Source of the DNA: Nectonema munidae
Taxonomy: Eukaryota > Nematomorpha > Nectonematoida > Nectonematidae
Direction: 5' to 3'
Assembly (NCBI GenBank): GCA_030549495.1
Contig: JAUIRK010001055.1
Location: 1,115,001 to 1,179,000, forward strand
DNA: 64,000 bases
Position numbers and translations under genes: made by a program. This document shows, piece by piece, positions 25,901 to 40,900 of this stretch. The notes below the pieces were generated by a model. It did no database searches, was not told the origin of the DNA, and saw nothing but the letters and a program-made list of their open reading frames with translations. Within the stretch, counting starts at the first letter, position 1, and each line of letters begins with the position of its first letter.

Positions 25901-28900
25901 AGTGTGAAAAAACTTTTTGTAATACTACAAAAATGTGGGAAATTGATTTTTTTAAATCCATAAAATACTTTTTTTAAAAAAAAATTAAAATTAATAAAAT
26001 ATAAGAAGCATTCATAAAAACGCATGAGCAAAGCACTCATATTATATAGGCGCTTTTCTTTTCTGAGAGTTTATAATTAGATTATTTGAAAAGCTAAACA
26101 AACTACAACTCATACTTATCATCCACCTCAACAATTTGACAGACTGAATAAAACGAAGACCCAACCAACTTCCATGAAACAGAATAAATCATAAATCTTG
26201 ATCCTTTATTTACTTCTAAATTTGATATATGCACATGCAGGGTAAACGGATTAAGATGAAACATTTAACTTACCTTAGTATTAATACATGACAAAATTTG
26301 ACGTAAAGTAACAAATACTTCAAGTTAAATTCCTGATGCACCTGGATATCATACATAAGACAAATGGCTACTCCCTGCTTCATAACGATACTTTGTATTA
26401 GAGTAAAGAGACAAATCTTGCTTAAATTAATTGTGGGGTGTAGAAATTTTTCTCTGTCGCCTGGACATTCTCATCTGCAGTATTTCCGCTAAGCTTTTTT
26501 GGCGCGCCAGAATCGAAATATACGGAGTTTAAGGTCAGTGTCTATTTTGTGGAGTACCGAGCAAAAAGTTTTCGTATAAAAGAAGCTGTAACTGATGTCA
26601 ATGCGTACGTACTAATTGCATGAATATATCACATTTCACTTATTATAAATATGCAAGAAAAATTTAGAAATATCAATTATAATCGCTTGTGAAATTTTTA
26701 CTACTCTCTCACTTGCAAAGAAAGCACGCGTGGTTACGTGTTTATGGCTGAAGCATAACGCAAGGGAATACAATTAAATCACAAATACTTAAATAATATA
26801 ATTAAGAGACTATAGAGTTTTGAGATTAGTCGCATAAAGGCTTTAGAAGTCAAATATCTTCCTTAAACTTCTATTTCATGTTTCTTTCGCAAATTAAGGG
26901 CACGAAAACATCTATTACTTAGAAAATGAAACATGCTTTAAAATTTTTTTATAACTACATGTTTGAACAAGGTTAAAATTAAAACTAATTTTCTACAATA
27001 GTAATTACTATAACCTGTATATTTCTTTATTTTCAGAGGAGATGACTACGTAGTTCAACAAGAGAAAATGTTTTCTAGTTTTGAGGGCATCTCGCCCGCT
27101 TTGCCATCGGAAGAAGAAACGATGATTTTAGAAAAGCTTTTTGTTTCTGGACATGTGTTAAATGAAGTACAAATCGAAAAGCTCATTACTTCTTATAAAA
27201 GTCGTGAAGGATTTTTGTATAAAAAGGCCTTATCAAAGATAAAAGTATGTTTTATTTTTCATTCAAGCAAGAAATATTTAATCCATATATATATACAGGA
27301 ACATAGCCAAGAATTTTATTTGGAGTGGGCCAAATAGGCCACCACTGCGTATATGTTCACCACTTTCTTTGTCTAAAATTAAAGGATCAAATACTGCTTA
27401 TAACAGCTTTTCTCTTTTTGTTTATAAGCTCCTTGGCCCAATGGTCTCTTTCTATTTCTTTGTTAACATTTTTGATTTTTTCATGTTTAATATTTCTTAT
27501 CTTTGTTCCTCATGCCAAAGAGTAATTTTTTTTTTATAAATTTGCTTTCTTAATACAGGTAGAAACAAAATTAAACGCTTTCATCGCCGCCGTAAATTAT
27601 CAATAATTTTTATATATTTTTTTATTTGTTTTTTATTGTTAGTATAAGCATACTGTCAAAAAATGAATTCATAGTTTCATTTTTTAATTTGTAAATTTCA
27701 ATTGTGATGGTGTTGCCCATAAAAAGAAAGGCCCAACCCCAAGTACCCCATAGCTTTCGTGTCTATGTGTATATATATATATTTTTTATTCGTAATGATT
27801 TCATAGTATAACTTTATCTTGATAATATTTTTAACCTTTTTCGGATAAAACATGTTCTAGCTTGTGTTTTTTTTAAAAAAAATAATGAAAATTTATATTA
27901 CAGGTATTTAAATATAAAAAATAAAATACACTTAGCTTCACATGTGTTAAATTGCACGTGGCTAAAATTAATTTATCCATAATGTTTTTTGCAAGATAGC
28001 TGAACTTACTTAATTTTTAAGACAAAATAATATTGTGCCTATAGTTATAAATGAAGTGATTTTCCATAAAATGATAAATTTGCAAATATAGATTTTTTAT
28101 ATTTATCTTGGATTTTTTGCAATCCAGTGATTAGTGTCATATTTTGAGAATTGTTCACTATAAAAACTATAATTTATTAAGATAGTCAAGGTTGATAAAC
28201 AGTCAAATAATGATATCATGTTGCTTTGTTTTTATTCTCTTGAGACTTTCTTAAATTGAGTAAACAGGCTTCCTCTTTTAGTCTTTAATATTTCATTAAG
28301 ATTATAGTTAATGAATAATTTTAAATGAGAGACAGCCGCCATTAGATCTCAGCAATTCATAACTAAACCAGAAGAAGTAATTTTTTTCACGATACTGGGT
28401 TTCAAAGACTTGGAAATTTGAATACTTTTTGCAAAAATTAATTATACAACAACTTTGATTAATTGCCAGTTATTTTTTTTATATAGATTTCAAAACAACT
28501 TTAGAAAGTTCAATAATTTTTTATTTTCCATGTGAGATTTGGAAATTAAAATCTCTGTATTTTAAATACATATAAAATGATTTACTTAGAAACTTGATAA
28601 AAGTTGTGATTCGAATTGATGAATATAATAATTATTTTTTAAGTTTTATTTTTTCTAGAAGTTAGGTTGGACGCCAGATAAAGACATTCGACCTTATATA
28701 ACGGAGCCATATTCATTTCTTCCTTCTTCAGAGTAATAACTGTTTTAAGAATTTTTAATTAAAAATTATAATCCTCTTATTTTAGAAGTAAAAAGCCGAT
28801 TCAAGCTTTTTTATTCCCAGCTTGGAATAAGAGCATCAAGAATGAGCCAGAAAAGATGCAAAAGATAGACGTGAATTCCTTAGAGTTGAAGTATGCTCGT

Positions 28901-31900
28901 GGAGAAAGTTTGAGCGACATTCAATTGAATCAACTTAAAACTGTTATAACTCATCCCAATAAGTTTACGCTCCCAGATGCAAGAAGTAGGGCAGAGGTAG
29001 AATTGTTATTTCGATTCCTTTAAGTTCCTAAGAATGGATTTGCCATTCTGTTTTTTAAGTCAACATTTTTTATTAACATTTAATTTTTAAATAAATGCTT
29101 TTTCTTTGCCAAAACATTGTCCCCAAGTAGGGGGTCGGTAGTCATGATTCTTTTTCTCCTTACGCTTCTGTCATCTTTTTCTTAAGGTGCCAGTTCTAGT
29201 ATCTTTCCTAGACCATCTCTCCATCCTTTCTTTTGGCGTCCTCTACTTCTTTTTCATTTCACTGCTTCTTCCCATGCTTTTCGTACTGCATCATTTTTAT
29301 TCTTACCAACTAAGCTTTCTTCTGTCAATTATTATTGATAACGCGCTTGTGAAAAGCGTTTTTTTCATGCCACTCCTAACATTTTGTGTTATATTTATTC
29401 TTTTCCTCCATCATGACGTTTGTCTTCTTCCTAGTACATTTTCACAAGTATTTATCAAAATTTTCTTAGTCTTGTCACATTTTTCCAATGTTCCCCCCCC
29501 CCCCCCCATCTTTTTCTCCTCAACAACTCTTTGAATCTCCATTTTTAATTTCAACTTTTCTAATTTTCAGATTCTGAATCGTCCAATCTTTTTAATATTG
29601 CGTTTTTTATTTTTGCTCATCTACATAACCAGTAACATAATTCGGTGCTGGCTAACAATATTTAAAACCGGGAATGTCTTTACAATCTTTTACAGTTATT
29701 TCGTTTTTTGTCTTATCAAGATATAATCAATTTCATCAGCTGCTATATGTGATAAGATACCTCCTCTTTTCTCTGTATCTAGTATTGCAATATATGAGAT
29801 CTTGCCTTTGTGTTGTATCAAACATCTTATCTCCTTTATCGTATATTTTTCCATAACCATGTCCTCTTTCCATCAGCTATCTCACCCACTTGTCGATTCA
29901 AATCCCATCAAATTATCGGTTTCTCATATTTTGACAATTTTTCACCCTTCTTTCTCAACACTTCTTTTACATCCGGTTTGAGGTCCATATGCTAATGTTA
30001 AGCTATATAATTATATATTAGATTTCCATTTACTTTGTTACCAACTCTTTCAATATCTATACTCCGTTATTTCACTTTAGCTATAAAATAATCCTTTTTC
30101 TTGAACAAAATGCTTCTTTTCATTACACCTGTATTTCATTGCCTCTACCAGTCATAGATCCAACATTCCAAGTTTCTAATCGTAATCTTTCTTTCATTTT
30201 ACTTTTAGTCTGTGCGTTTTCAAATGGTCTATCTGAGCTATTATATTCATCAACCCTTTCTTATGTTTTATCGCCATTCTACGTAGATATATATACTTTA
30301 AGCTGTACTTCTCTTGTACGAATCTTCTTTTCGATCAAATTAAATTTCCTAAAATTTAATTTATGCAAAAAGTATTCAAATTTCCAAATCAAATAAAATT
30401 TTGAAACCCGGTATTTCAATTTATTTTCAGAATGGGAAACATAGCATTTGATCATTCAAGAAACTAAGCTACACTGTAGTGATAATTTGAAATCAGAGTT
30501 ATTTTCTCATAGAATAACTTCCATCTACTGATCCTAAGCTTGTTCTTTCCCAAACTACAGGTTATATCGCTTATTCGCTTTTCTCCTCCATATCATTTAG
30601 TTTGAAAATTATTCCTCCACGAGAACGGAGATTCCATGAGGTTGAGTATTGGCCACTGCTATTATTTCTATATCCATTACATGTCTGCATCTTATCTTTA
30701 TTCTCAAATTCTATCTTTAATATTTTCTGTTTCTATACAAACTTTTTCAATTTTATTTATTTGATAAAACAAAATGTATATTCATAAATATAGTTTAAAA
30801 ATAACCTATCGTATTCAAGCCAATGGAAGTGATATACGAATTACATACATGCAAGCTGTCCTTAAATTGCGTTTTATCTTTTCTATCTAAAACATTTATT
30901 AGTATATATCTTTTAGAATTAACAAACAAAATAAGCATTCAATGTTCTTTCAGACATATTTGAACGAATAGTTGAAATAAAATTCTGTTGCAGAAAGAGT
31001 TCCTTCGATTACTTCATGCTTTTATTAATCTTCATATAACAATAAAATTTTCCATCTCTTAGATTTAACATTACAAATTTTTAATTTCATCTATCATATA
31101 AAAAATTTATTTTTATAATTTATTCATTTTATTCGTGCAATATTTCTTCTCGTCTACACTTCTCACACATGGTGCTTTTTCTATTGCTTGAACATCCTAA
31201 TTGTTCGTTTTGTTATTTTATTCTTCTTTATACATTCAAAATTAGTTCCCCACCTTTTTTAAGGAAATTATATCTATATGTTAGTTCCAAGTTATTCAAG
31301 TAAGTGAAATTAACAGGTGCGGATCTAGAAATTGGCATTAGGAGGCGGGCGGATTTTACTAAACTAGAACTCAAATTTGAAGCATATAAATTTAAGCTTT
31401 ATCAAAATTTTTAAGCTATTTTTATCTTATTTTGGGTAATAGTTTAATAAAAAGCGAGAATTGACTTTTTATCATAAAACTTAGAGTATTATAATTGTAT
31501 ATCAAAAAATTATAAGTTTATTATAAGAAAGTAACAGGATTAAGAACTAAGATGATTAAGGAGTCTCATCCGTCTAGGACACTTTTTAGCATACATTTAA
31601 ATAATAGTGTCAATATCCAATCGAATTTCTCTGTGAACAAAAAGAAGAATAAGAGCATTAAAAGATGTGGTAAAACTTGATGTGTTTAAATAATAAATTT
31701 ACAAAAAAAATAGGATAATATAAATGTAATAAGTGTCACACTTAACTACGATTAAAACATAAAAAACTTTTTAGGACTTCTTACTTTAGAGAAAGATTGA
31801 ATCTAAAAATCGATTTGTAGAAATCATCATAATATTTGAGTTCTACGAAAAGAATTAGATCAAGATAAATTTTCAAGCAATTGGCTATGCAATTTTAAGG

Positions 31901-34900
31901 GGGGGGGGGGGGCGTACGCCTGTTCCTCCCCCTTTATATCCGCCAGTTTTGTATAGTATATTTAATTTTTTTATTAAATATATTTGTATAGTCTTAATTT
32001 AAGATTTTTATAAAATTTCCATGATTCAATGCATTTATGTCCCTGCATATACGAAATATATTCTTAATAATAATGGTCCTTGGTAATATACTCAGAAAAT
32101 AACATATTTGGAATTCTTTGAAGTCCCACTAGGTAACCTTTTCAAATGTTTCTTTGAAATGTACAATCAAGATGGGAAAAGTAAAGCAAGTTGAACTCGA
32201 AGTAGTGATAAATACCAAAGACAGGTAGATAAGTTATGAAAAACCTCTAATGCAATAGAAAGAGACATTACAAATATGGCTTGATATTTATTTAATATAG
32301 TAGGGACAATGATTTAAGAAATTAAACTTTAATGTACAAATTTAAATATTTCCTGCTGAATACTTCCTATAATAATAATTAATGATAATCATTTTTGGAT
32401 TATGATCACCATCAGTTCAAATATTTGGTTTCTTTTCATAATAAGAACGCGTCCATAATTTTTTAACATTTTTGAAAACAGTTTTGTTTTTCTATTTTAT
32501 ATTTTTACTTAAGAGGATTTCATATTTAACACTTGTTATTATTTTTCCAAATAATTTTCCATTTTTAGAAAGAAGCCTGGGAAATATTCAATACAAAATT
32601 AAAAAAAAAATCAAAAGACTCTAAGAAAAATGAGCTTCCTATTGATGTGGAGTTTGTGCAAACGGATCAAGTTATTATAAGTGATTCTAATGGTTCCTTT
32701 CATGTAACGAATTTCACCATTGATATAGTGATTTAATCTTGACTATCTATTTATAAACAAAAATCCTATATTCATTTATATGATACAACTTAGTAGTTTT
32801 CTATTGTTGATGATGACTGATAAGCAACACTTAGCCAAATCTACCTCTCAACACTAATCCCAAAAAATCACCGACTTTCCAACACTACTAATCCATACTT
32901 TATATCAAACACTTTAAGGAGACCCACATTTGCACAACTGAGAGCCAACAAACTCAACACTTCTTCATGAACATCTTCACAAAATTAACCCTAATATACA
33001 CATACACGCATACAAACGGTAAACGAAGAACAGTTTCCAGAAGAGAAAAATGACCACATTGCTAGGTGTTAACTGCTTTTTCATTCACAATAGTAGTGTA
33101 GAGAACTCCGAAGGTTCTAGGAAAAAAGGCGCTACCCCTTTCAGCGAAAGATAATTATTATACAATGGCATAATGCTGTCTACGCAATGCTTGCAACTAC
33201 ATCCATTCCCTATTCGCAGTTGCATACTATTCTATCTGCGCAATGATATTCTTCCCCATCACAAAGTCAATAAAATTTTCAAAGCACTTATTGACTACTT
33301 AGTTTTGTCAGAGCTGGCAAATATTTTTTATCCGCATGTGACCTACATCTGACTGTACCTACAAAAGAATAATTCTCACTTACCCGCAGAATTTTGAAAT
33401 CAATTTAAAAATACATTTGGGATATTCAATAGAAATTCATACTAGATTTATCAATTTTTTCTTGACCGAATGGAAGAAAGAAAAGAAAGAGATAGAATTT
33501 TATTAGAAAACGAAAAGTTTCATTTTTGCCCTACCTAGACTTGAATCCAAAATTTACCACATTTTTATATATTGCTGATGTATATTGAAAAAAACATCAA
33601 TGATATTCACTAGTGGGAAAAACCTATTTGAAACATAAAATTAAAGAGAACTAATCTTATAAAAAATAATTTTACTTTCTAGACGGCATTTCATTATTAC
33701 TATTTTAAAATCGCCATTTTTTATTTTATTTTTTCCAATCCAGTTTCTTTAAAAAAAAATTCTAAAAACGCAAACTTTTTAAGTAATACAATTCAAATGA
33801 AATCTTACAGATAAGAATATTCTTTTTTATCTGGCAAAAGGCTGTATAAAATGGGTATTTTACACTCCGGGGTAAAAATGTGAATGATTGGTGATTCCTG
33901 ATGGACACTTCCATCTACGAAGATTTCGTTTATTTTTGAGACCATCAAACAATATCTAAGAGCATTTATTTTGAAAATCCGTAATATATGTATTTGAGAG
34001 TTTACAGAAAAACGAGGAAGTCTTTTATTACTTCTCAGCATGATGTCTAATCTTAAAAAGTCTTCTCCATAACCTAATTTTACCAAATCTTGAGTTATAC
34101 CAAAATCCACATCTTTGGGTTGTTTTCTTCTTCGTCTATTCCTCCTGATTGATCATTTTATTTTGTCAGTTCCATCATTTATATTTACTGTAGTGATTTT
34201 ATCACTATACAAAAAAATATGTGGGTAAATTACCTGTATTCTTAATTTTGTTGTGGAATCATTAAAACTTAAATCTTCTTTAACTTAATAAAAATTCTCT
34301 TAATTGAAAAAAAATTTTAATAAAAAATTTTCTTTTTCAAAACTGGAAAATTCTCATTACTTTCTTTCATATATAAAATTTTAATCATAAGACATATTGA
34401 GAAAATATATTTCCTGTTTTTCTTAACACTTTTCTATGCTACAAATTACAAAATTAATCCTTTTTATAGTAAGTAAAACCTCCAATAATTTGAGCCATTT
34501 CAGTAAAAATAGATGTAAAAAGTATGGAAAACTAAAATAATCCTATAATAATCGAGTAATATTGAAGCGATAAAATATGAGCTGAGAGGAGGAAAAGAAT
34601 CGTGAATCTCCTTAGCTTCAACAATAAGAAATAATAAACGAAGCTAATCACGAATTTCCTATGCTTCTACAATGAAGATATAATCTCAACTGAGAGAAAT
34701 AAATTAATCCCAAAATTGCTAACCGTCTACATGTGTTTTGATTTGTATATGTAAGTACTAATAAGCAATAAAAGTAGCAGTAAGCTTTGCGTAGACACCA
34801 TGCTTCCAGCTTAAAATGATATGATGTAGAAAACGCCTTTTTACTCACTCCTTTTACCCTCTCAAAACACTGAATATTTTTTTTTCTGAGTACCATATAT

Positions 34901-37900
34901 TTATACACTTATAAAAATATTAAAATAAAGAAATAATTAATTTAATGACGTGATCAAAGAACTTTGGATTGGTCAAAGCATGCGATACATCGCAATACAA
35001 GATTTTATTGGATTCAATTTTTTGAAGATGAGTAAACACTTTTCTTTCAAAAAGGGATACAGAGTTACTTAAGTTCTCGATTTTTCATCAGCATCGATTA
35101 AGTAAGCGTGCCTCTCTTAATCGCCACGGCATCCACCTTACCGTAATACTAGTTCCGTCTGTAGACTTTTACTTATGGCTAAGAGTTACGTGACGTAGCT
35201 TCAAACTCTCAGTTCAAAGGTCAAGCAATTGTTCTCGCACTTTTACAGTAAATTGACCTAATAGTAAGTTAGCTACTACTGCTACTATTATTATTATTAT
35301 TATTATTATCTAGAAGCTTGGTCAATAATTGCCTACACTTGCCAATACAATCAGAAATAAGTTCAATAATATTTATAAAGGAAATCACTTTTATCTAGTG
35401 ATTAATTTTACTCTAATTGACTCATTCTATTTAAATAAAAAATGCTAACTTGCAATTGTCTATGTCATTAATACAGACTATTACAATAGTCTATGTTTTC
35501 ATTCATACCTATCATTAAAGAATGAGAATGATTTAACGCGAGTATTTTTATTTATAGGAAAAAAAATGCATGGAAAATAAACGAAAATCGAAGCTAAAAG
35601 TTTCGAATTTGTTCAAATTTCCAAATTTCAAGAATAAAAAGGAATTGCTCGATAAAGTTGATCAGCCTCCTTTTGTTCTAGAAGTTAGCAGCATTGAAAA
35701 AAGATACGCAGACGGCAATGATCTAAATCCTATTGAACTTGAAAAACTTTTATTGGCGGCAGAAGCACGAGGCGACTTTATGGATCCACTAGCAGCTAAA
35801 CGAGCTAAAGTGACATTTTTAATGCTCTCTCTGCTTAACCCAAAAATTATTATTGCTTTGTTTAGGAAGAAGGCTGGCTAAAAGGACTGAAGTTTGTTAA
35901 ACCGGGTACAACAGATACTTCTATTGAGATCATTGATTACCCTGATGTTATTCAAAGCATTGATGATTCTAAGACTGGAGAAGTATCTAGTCAAGTAAAA
36001 AGAGAAGATGAGGACGTTAATGATAAAACGGTATTTTATATCATTCTTCTCCACATTTTATTTTAACATGATGTTCCAAACCCCTTCTGTTGTTTTTAAG
36101 AAGAAATACTAAAAGTATTAAAAGCAACCACTAATTGTGTAAATCACTCATAAAAAAGTTTGTATAAAACTATTTGTTCGTTTTACTTTTTTGCTTTCAT
36201 GCATTTACAAAAATGTAGGATGTCGCAAAAAAATGATCCAACCACTCTGTTTAATCAAATATGACTTATTCGGTATATATTTTTTACTGCTTATAACTTT
36301 TAAATTATTCCACGAAACTTTACTTGCAAGATATCAAATTGATTCACTTAGTATTGTTAAATATTTCATTAGTGAATTTAAATTTTTCACTAATTATACT
36401 GATATGATTATTTATATTTGGGAAATACTCGAGTGACGCCCGATCTCGCGGCGACCCCTTAATTTTGACCAATCAAAATATTTTTTTATCATGTATGATG
36501 TGTATAATGTGTGATTCTTTAAAATATTAATAATAAATTTGAAGAAATATTTTTTTGGTATGAAGATTTTAGGAAACTCTTCTCTGTTATGTAATGATTT
36601 ATTCTCATAACCTTTACGGTTGTACACGGGTAGACCACTTAGGAAGACAATTTGGTATAAATTATTGTTTTTTTGAAAAAGGATGAAGATGCAATTTTTA
36701 ATGATCTCAATGTCATAGTGGTACTATAACAAAGTATTAAAGTGTTACAAAAGAATCATAGTACATTTTCTAATCCAACTCCGTTACTAATAAGAGATTT
36801 TTAGGTTTATTGTTAGCGCGTTGAATAATGTTATTTTCTAAATATTTTTGCAAAAAGAACAATAGATTTTTCAGCTTTATGGTTATGTCATTTCTAAAAT
36901 ATATTTACAAAAACTGAATTTTTTTAATTTTGTTGTCTCAGGCATTTTTGTAAAAACAAAGAAGAGATTTATTCGATTATACTAAAATTTTAATTTAGTA
37001 GGATTATGCCGTAAATTCTGGCGCCAACAAAATTTAAAAAGATTCAGTTTTTGCAAGCACATATTTTAAAAATGACATTATCTTACCCTAACAATAATAA
37101 ACCTTTATAGCTATTTAAAACATATTTATTGTTGAAAAAATAGTTTGCAAATATAATCATTTTTGTGTGCATTTAAAAATATTTTTCTATGTAATTCAAA
37201 AATTTCGTATAAATATTCGTGTTGTCCAGTATTTATTGCTAGATTTTCGTTATACCCGTTGGTCAGTTTGATCACCTTTCTGTGCGACAATTCAAAACTT
37301 TGAGATTTTCATAATTTGTTTCCTTTTGACATAAGATTCATTTTGATACTAACTTATGGACGCTCTGTCAGAAATGATACTTTTATGGTTGATAAATTAT
37401 TTTTAAATGGCTATTTTTTTTCTAAAATGTCAACAAATTTCTCTGATCATCATGCGACAGTTTTCACGTTTCTTCATTGCCAAATGCAGAAGATGTATTA
37501 TTTTTCAGCATGAGAGAATTTTTTTTTAATTTTAATTTATTAATCTTACCTTGATTCAATGCTCATATGTTCGCAAATCTCTCTGAAACTTTTGATATCT
37601 AGTTTATATGTTACAATCACAAATTTTAATAGAATCTAGAAACATTTATTATGGTATTTTTTTTATTTGCGTTGGATTTTTTTTTCATATTTTATTTATA
37701 TAACGTTTTTTTTTATAATTTTTCAACAATAATATAGTCTAAAAACCAAATAACTTTTGAAAAAAATTTCATTTTTTTCAGATTGAGGGAGATAAAATTG
37801 AAGAATTTTCGGCTTTAATTTCTAAAGTGGAAGCGTTGGAATTAAAGTATTCAGAGGGAAAATCTTTAAGTAACGATGAACTTGAAATTCTGAAAAATTC

Positions 37901-40900
37901 AATTATTCAAAGGCACTTTTTTATTTATCCCAAAGCCTACCAAAGATATCGAGTATGCTTACTATATATAAATCTATGTATAAAAAGAAGCCGTCGTTAT
38001 TCCTCATTTTAGAGAGATTACAAAAACTTTAAGGATGTCGAAGCAAAAGGCTTTCGTCTAAACTTTGCTCATCCCAAAAATATAAGGGAGTACATTAAGC
38101 CGTTGAGTGGTGTGTTTACAGATGAAATTGCGGAAATTGAAGAGCGCTATGCTCTCGGATTTGACTTGCCTTACCCCATCTTATTGAAGTTGGCTGCTGC
38201 TGTTGAATGCTTAAAAGGCTTTACCAATCCTGACGCACAGAAAAGAGCAAATGTGGGTTAATTTTATTTAAATTATTTATATAATCATATCAACTTACCT
38301 TAACCTTTTGAGGACCAATGTGACACCGGTGTCAGAAGAAATGGAAATCGTCTCTTAATCCAAACGATAAAGGAAGTAGACGATTTTCTTCAAAATTCTG
38401 GTCCTCAAACGGTTAAGAGGGTGAACATGACAAAAAAGTCGTGTTACACTATAATTAATAAAATTTTACTACTTTTGTAAAATAAAAGATAAAAATAAAA
38501 AAAATTAAAAGATTTTTTATTAAAAGATATAAAGAGCTTTGATATTTATGCCTATAACATAGCACTAGAAAATATTAACTGCTTTTATTGTTTTAAAATC
38601 AATCACCGCAAACACTTGCGTTTAATTCGCTAACGTGGATAATCCGCATCCCAATTATAAGTTTTTTGAGACAAATGGAATATTTATTATAATAATAATA
38701 TAAGTTTAATATTGTTATATATAATACTTATATAAGCTAAATAAAGAAGGAATACAAAGGAAGAATTAGCTTTCAAGGAAGAAATGCTGGTGGTGAGTTA
38801 GTATTATACGCGTTTTGCCTATTTTCCTTCACACGCTTTTCTATTTAAAATTTTATACTCGAATTAAGAATATTTTCAAAAATTAAATTTATTCAATTTG
38901 TTTTATTCTTTATTTACAAAACAAGCTAGACTTTATTTTCTAGTTTCGTCGAAAACTTATCATCTGTGTAAAAAATTTTTTTTTAATCTATTCCAACGAA
39001 CTTATCCACTATTTTTGAGTTTTAGGAGCAAAAAATTAAAGAAAAACATTTTTAAAAATATTTTTTATTCGTTAATTTATTTTTTTTAAATATGAATTAA
39101 TTAATTAATCTTTTAAAACAAAATCTTTGAGTACCATAAATATAATAATTTTGACATAATTTTTCCCGCTAAAATATTTTCTTTCTCTATGGATATTTAA
39201 GGCCTAACTTTCTTTTATTAAAAATAATTCTATGTTGAAAATTCCTTTTTTCAAATTTTCATATCCATAAACGTATCGTAGTGATCATGGTATTCATCAT
39301 TAAATTTCTCATTGAATATAACATTTTTTGAAAATATGAAAATAAAAAATGTGTTTGGTGCCTGAATGTGGAATATGATCCATATATCCTAAATTTTTGA
39401 AAATTTCTATTGACTATGACATTGCATATATGGAATTATTTTTAAAAAAGAAAAAAAATGAAGAACTATTTACGCTGGGCTCGTGGATTTACTTTTTAAA
39501 GATTTTTCACTGTGATGACTGTAATTCGCTTTTAAAATATCAGTCTTAAAGCGCAAAATATTATGCATAATTGTTTGATCCGTGTTATTTTCCAATATCT
39601 ATTAAAGTGTGATAATTTATCATATAACAACTAATTTCATGTTTTCAAGCTAGAAAAATGGGAACAAACTAGGGTTGATTATAATTCAACGTTCCCAAAT
39701 ACTATTATCACCATACCCTAAAATTCAGTTTTATCATTAAAATATTAGAAAACCCATTTCATAAAAATATTTAGTCGAATCTGTGTTAGGTTTAACCAAC
39801 TTTTTGGAATAATAATAATGTATTAAGTCTCTTGTAAATTGTATATCCAATTTATCATTGTCATGATCATCAATAAATATGCTATATTGCAAACATTTTA
39901 AATAATTTTTATCTTATTTCACTGTTTTTTAAATTAATAGGAAGAGGCCTGGTATTTCTATTACAATGATGGTAAAGGTGTTGATTCAGAAAATAAAGAA
40001 ATCTCTAGTCATAGTTCTGAATCGAATCTATCCGAAAAATACCTGGATGAGTATGGCGACTTCTTAGAGCCTTATAAAAGCATAGAAGAAAAGTATTCAG
40101 TTGGCGAAGAGTTAACCACGAAAGAAAGAAAAGATCTTTTTTCAGCTTTAGAAATAAGAGGCGACTTCTCCAATCCCAAAGCAGCACTTCGCGCTAAGGT
40201 AATCTTTAATTATATTTTTTTCCGAACAACTTTTCTACGCAATTTTAAATATAAAATGACTTATAGATAATGCATAAATATATAGCATTTTTATTGACAT
40301 TGTTTGTTTATATTTCAATATAAATATTTTAAAAATAAGTTAATCATGCGTTACAATTTTTTTTTAAAACAGTTCATTTTTTCAGCTGATAGGACATAAC
40401 TTTGTACACCTCAATTTAAAAATAAAATTCTATTTTTCCAATCATGTCAGATTTTTAACAAAACCCAGTTTTTTAAATGATGTATTGGGTTTTCTAACAT
40501 TAATTCCACTTTTTAGCAAAATTTTAACTAAAAGAATTGTCTTTTAACTAGAGATTATTGACCGCTTCATTTGAGTTCATTTTCACGAATAAATCTTTCT
40601 TCGCTAAACATTATTCAGCTGCTCACATTATTTTTGAGCTACTTGAAAAAGGAACTTGCTTATTTTAAAATATCTTCTAGTAAAAGACATTAATTGTAAA
40701 ATTAACTTTTATTATAAAATTCATTATTGTGCAAACGTTTTTAGCCCTCACTATGGAGTAAATTCTATCTTTTATAATTTATCTAATTTTGTATTTTATT
40801 TTAGTCTGAATTTTGTTCTCTTGGAGGTTGGAAAACACCCGATATGAAGTTCTCTTACATGGATTCATCTTCCCCCAACTACAAAAAAATACTTGATAAA

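Noticed and set aside
29460-29520. C tract read as a possible regulatory element
   Set aside because: It lies within a decayed LINE on the reverse strand and resembles other G/C tracts associated with transposons.
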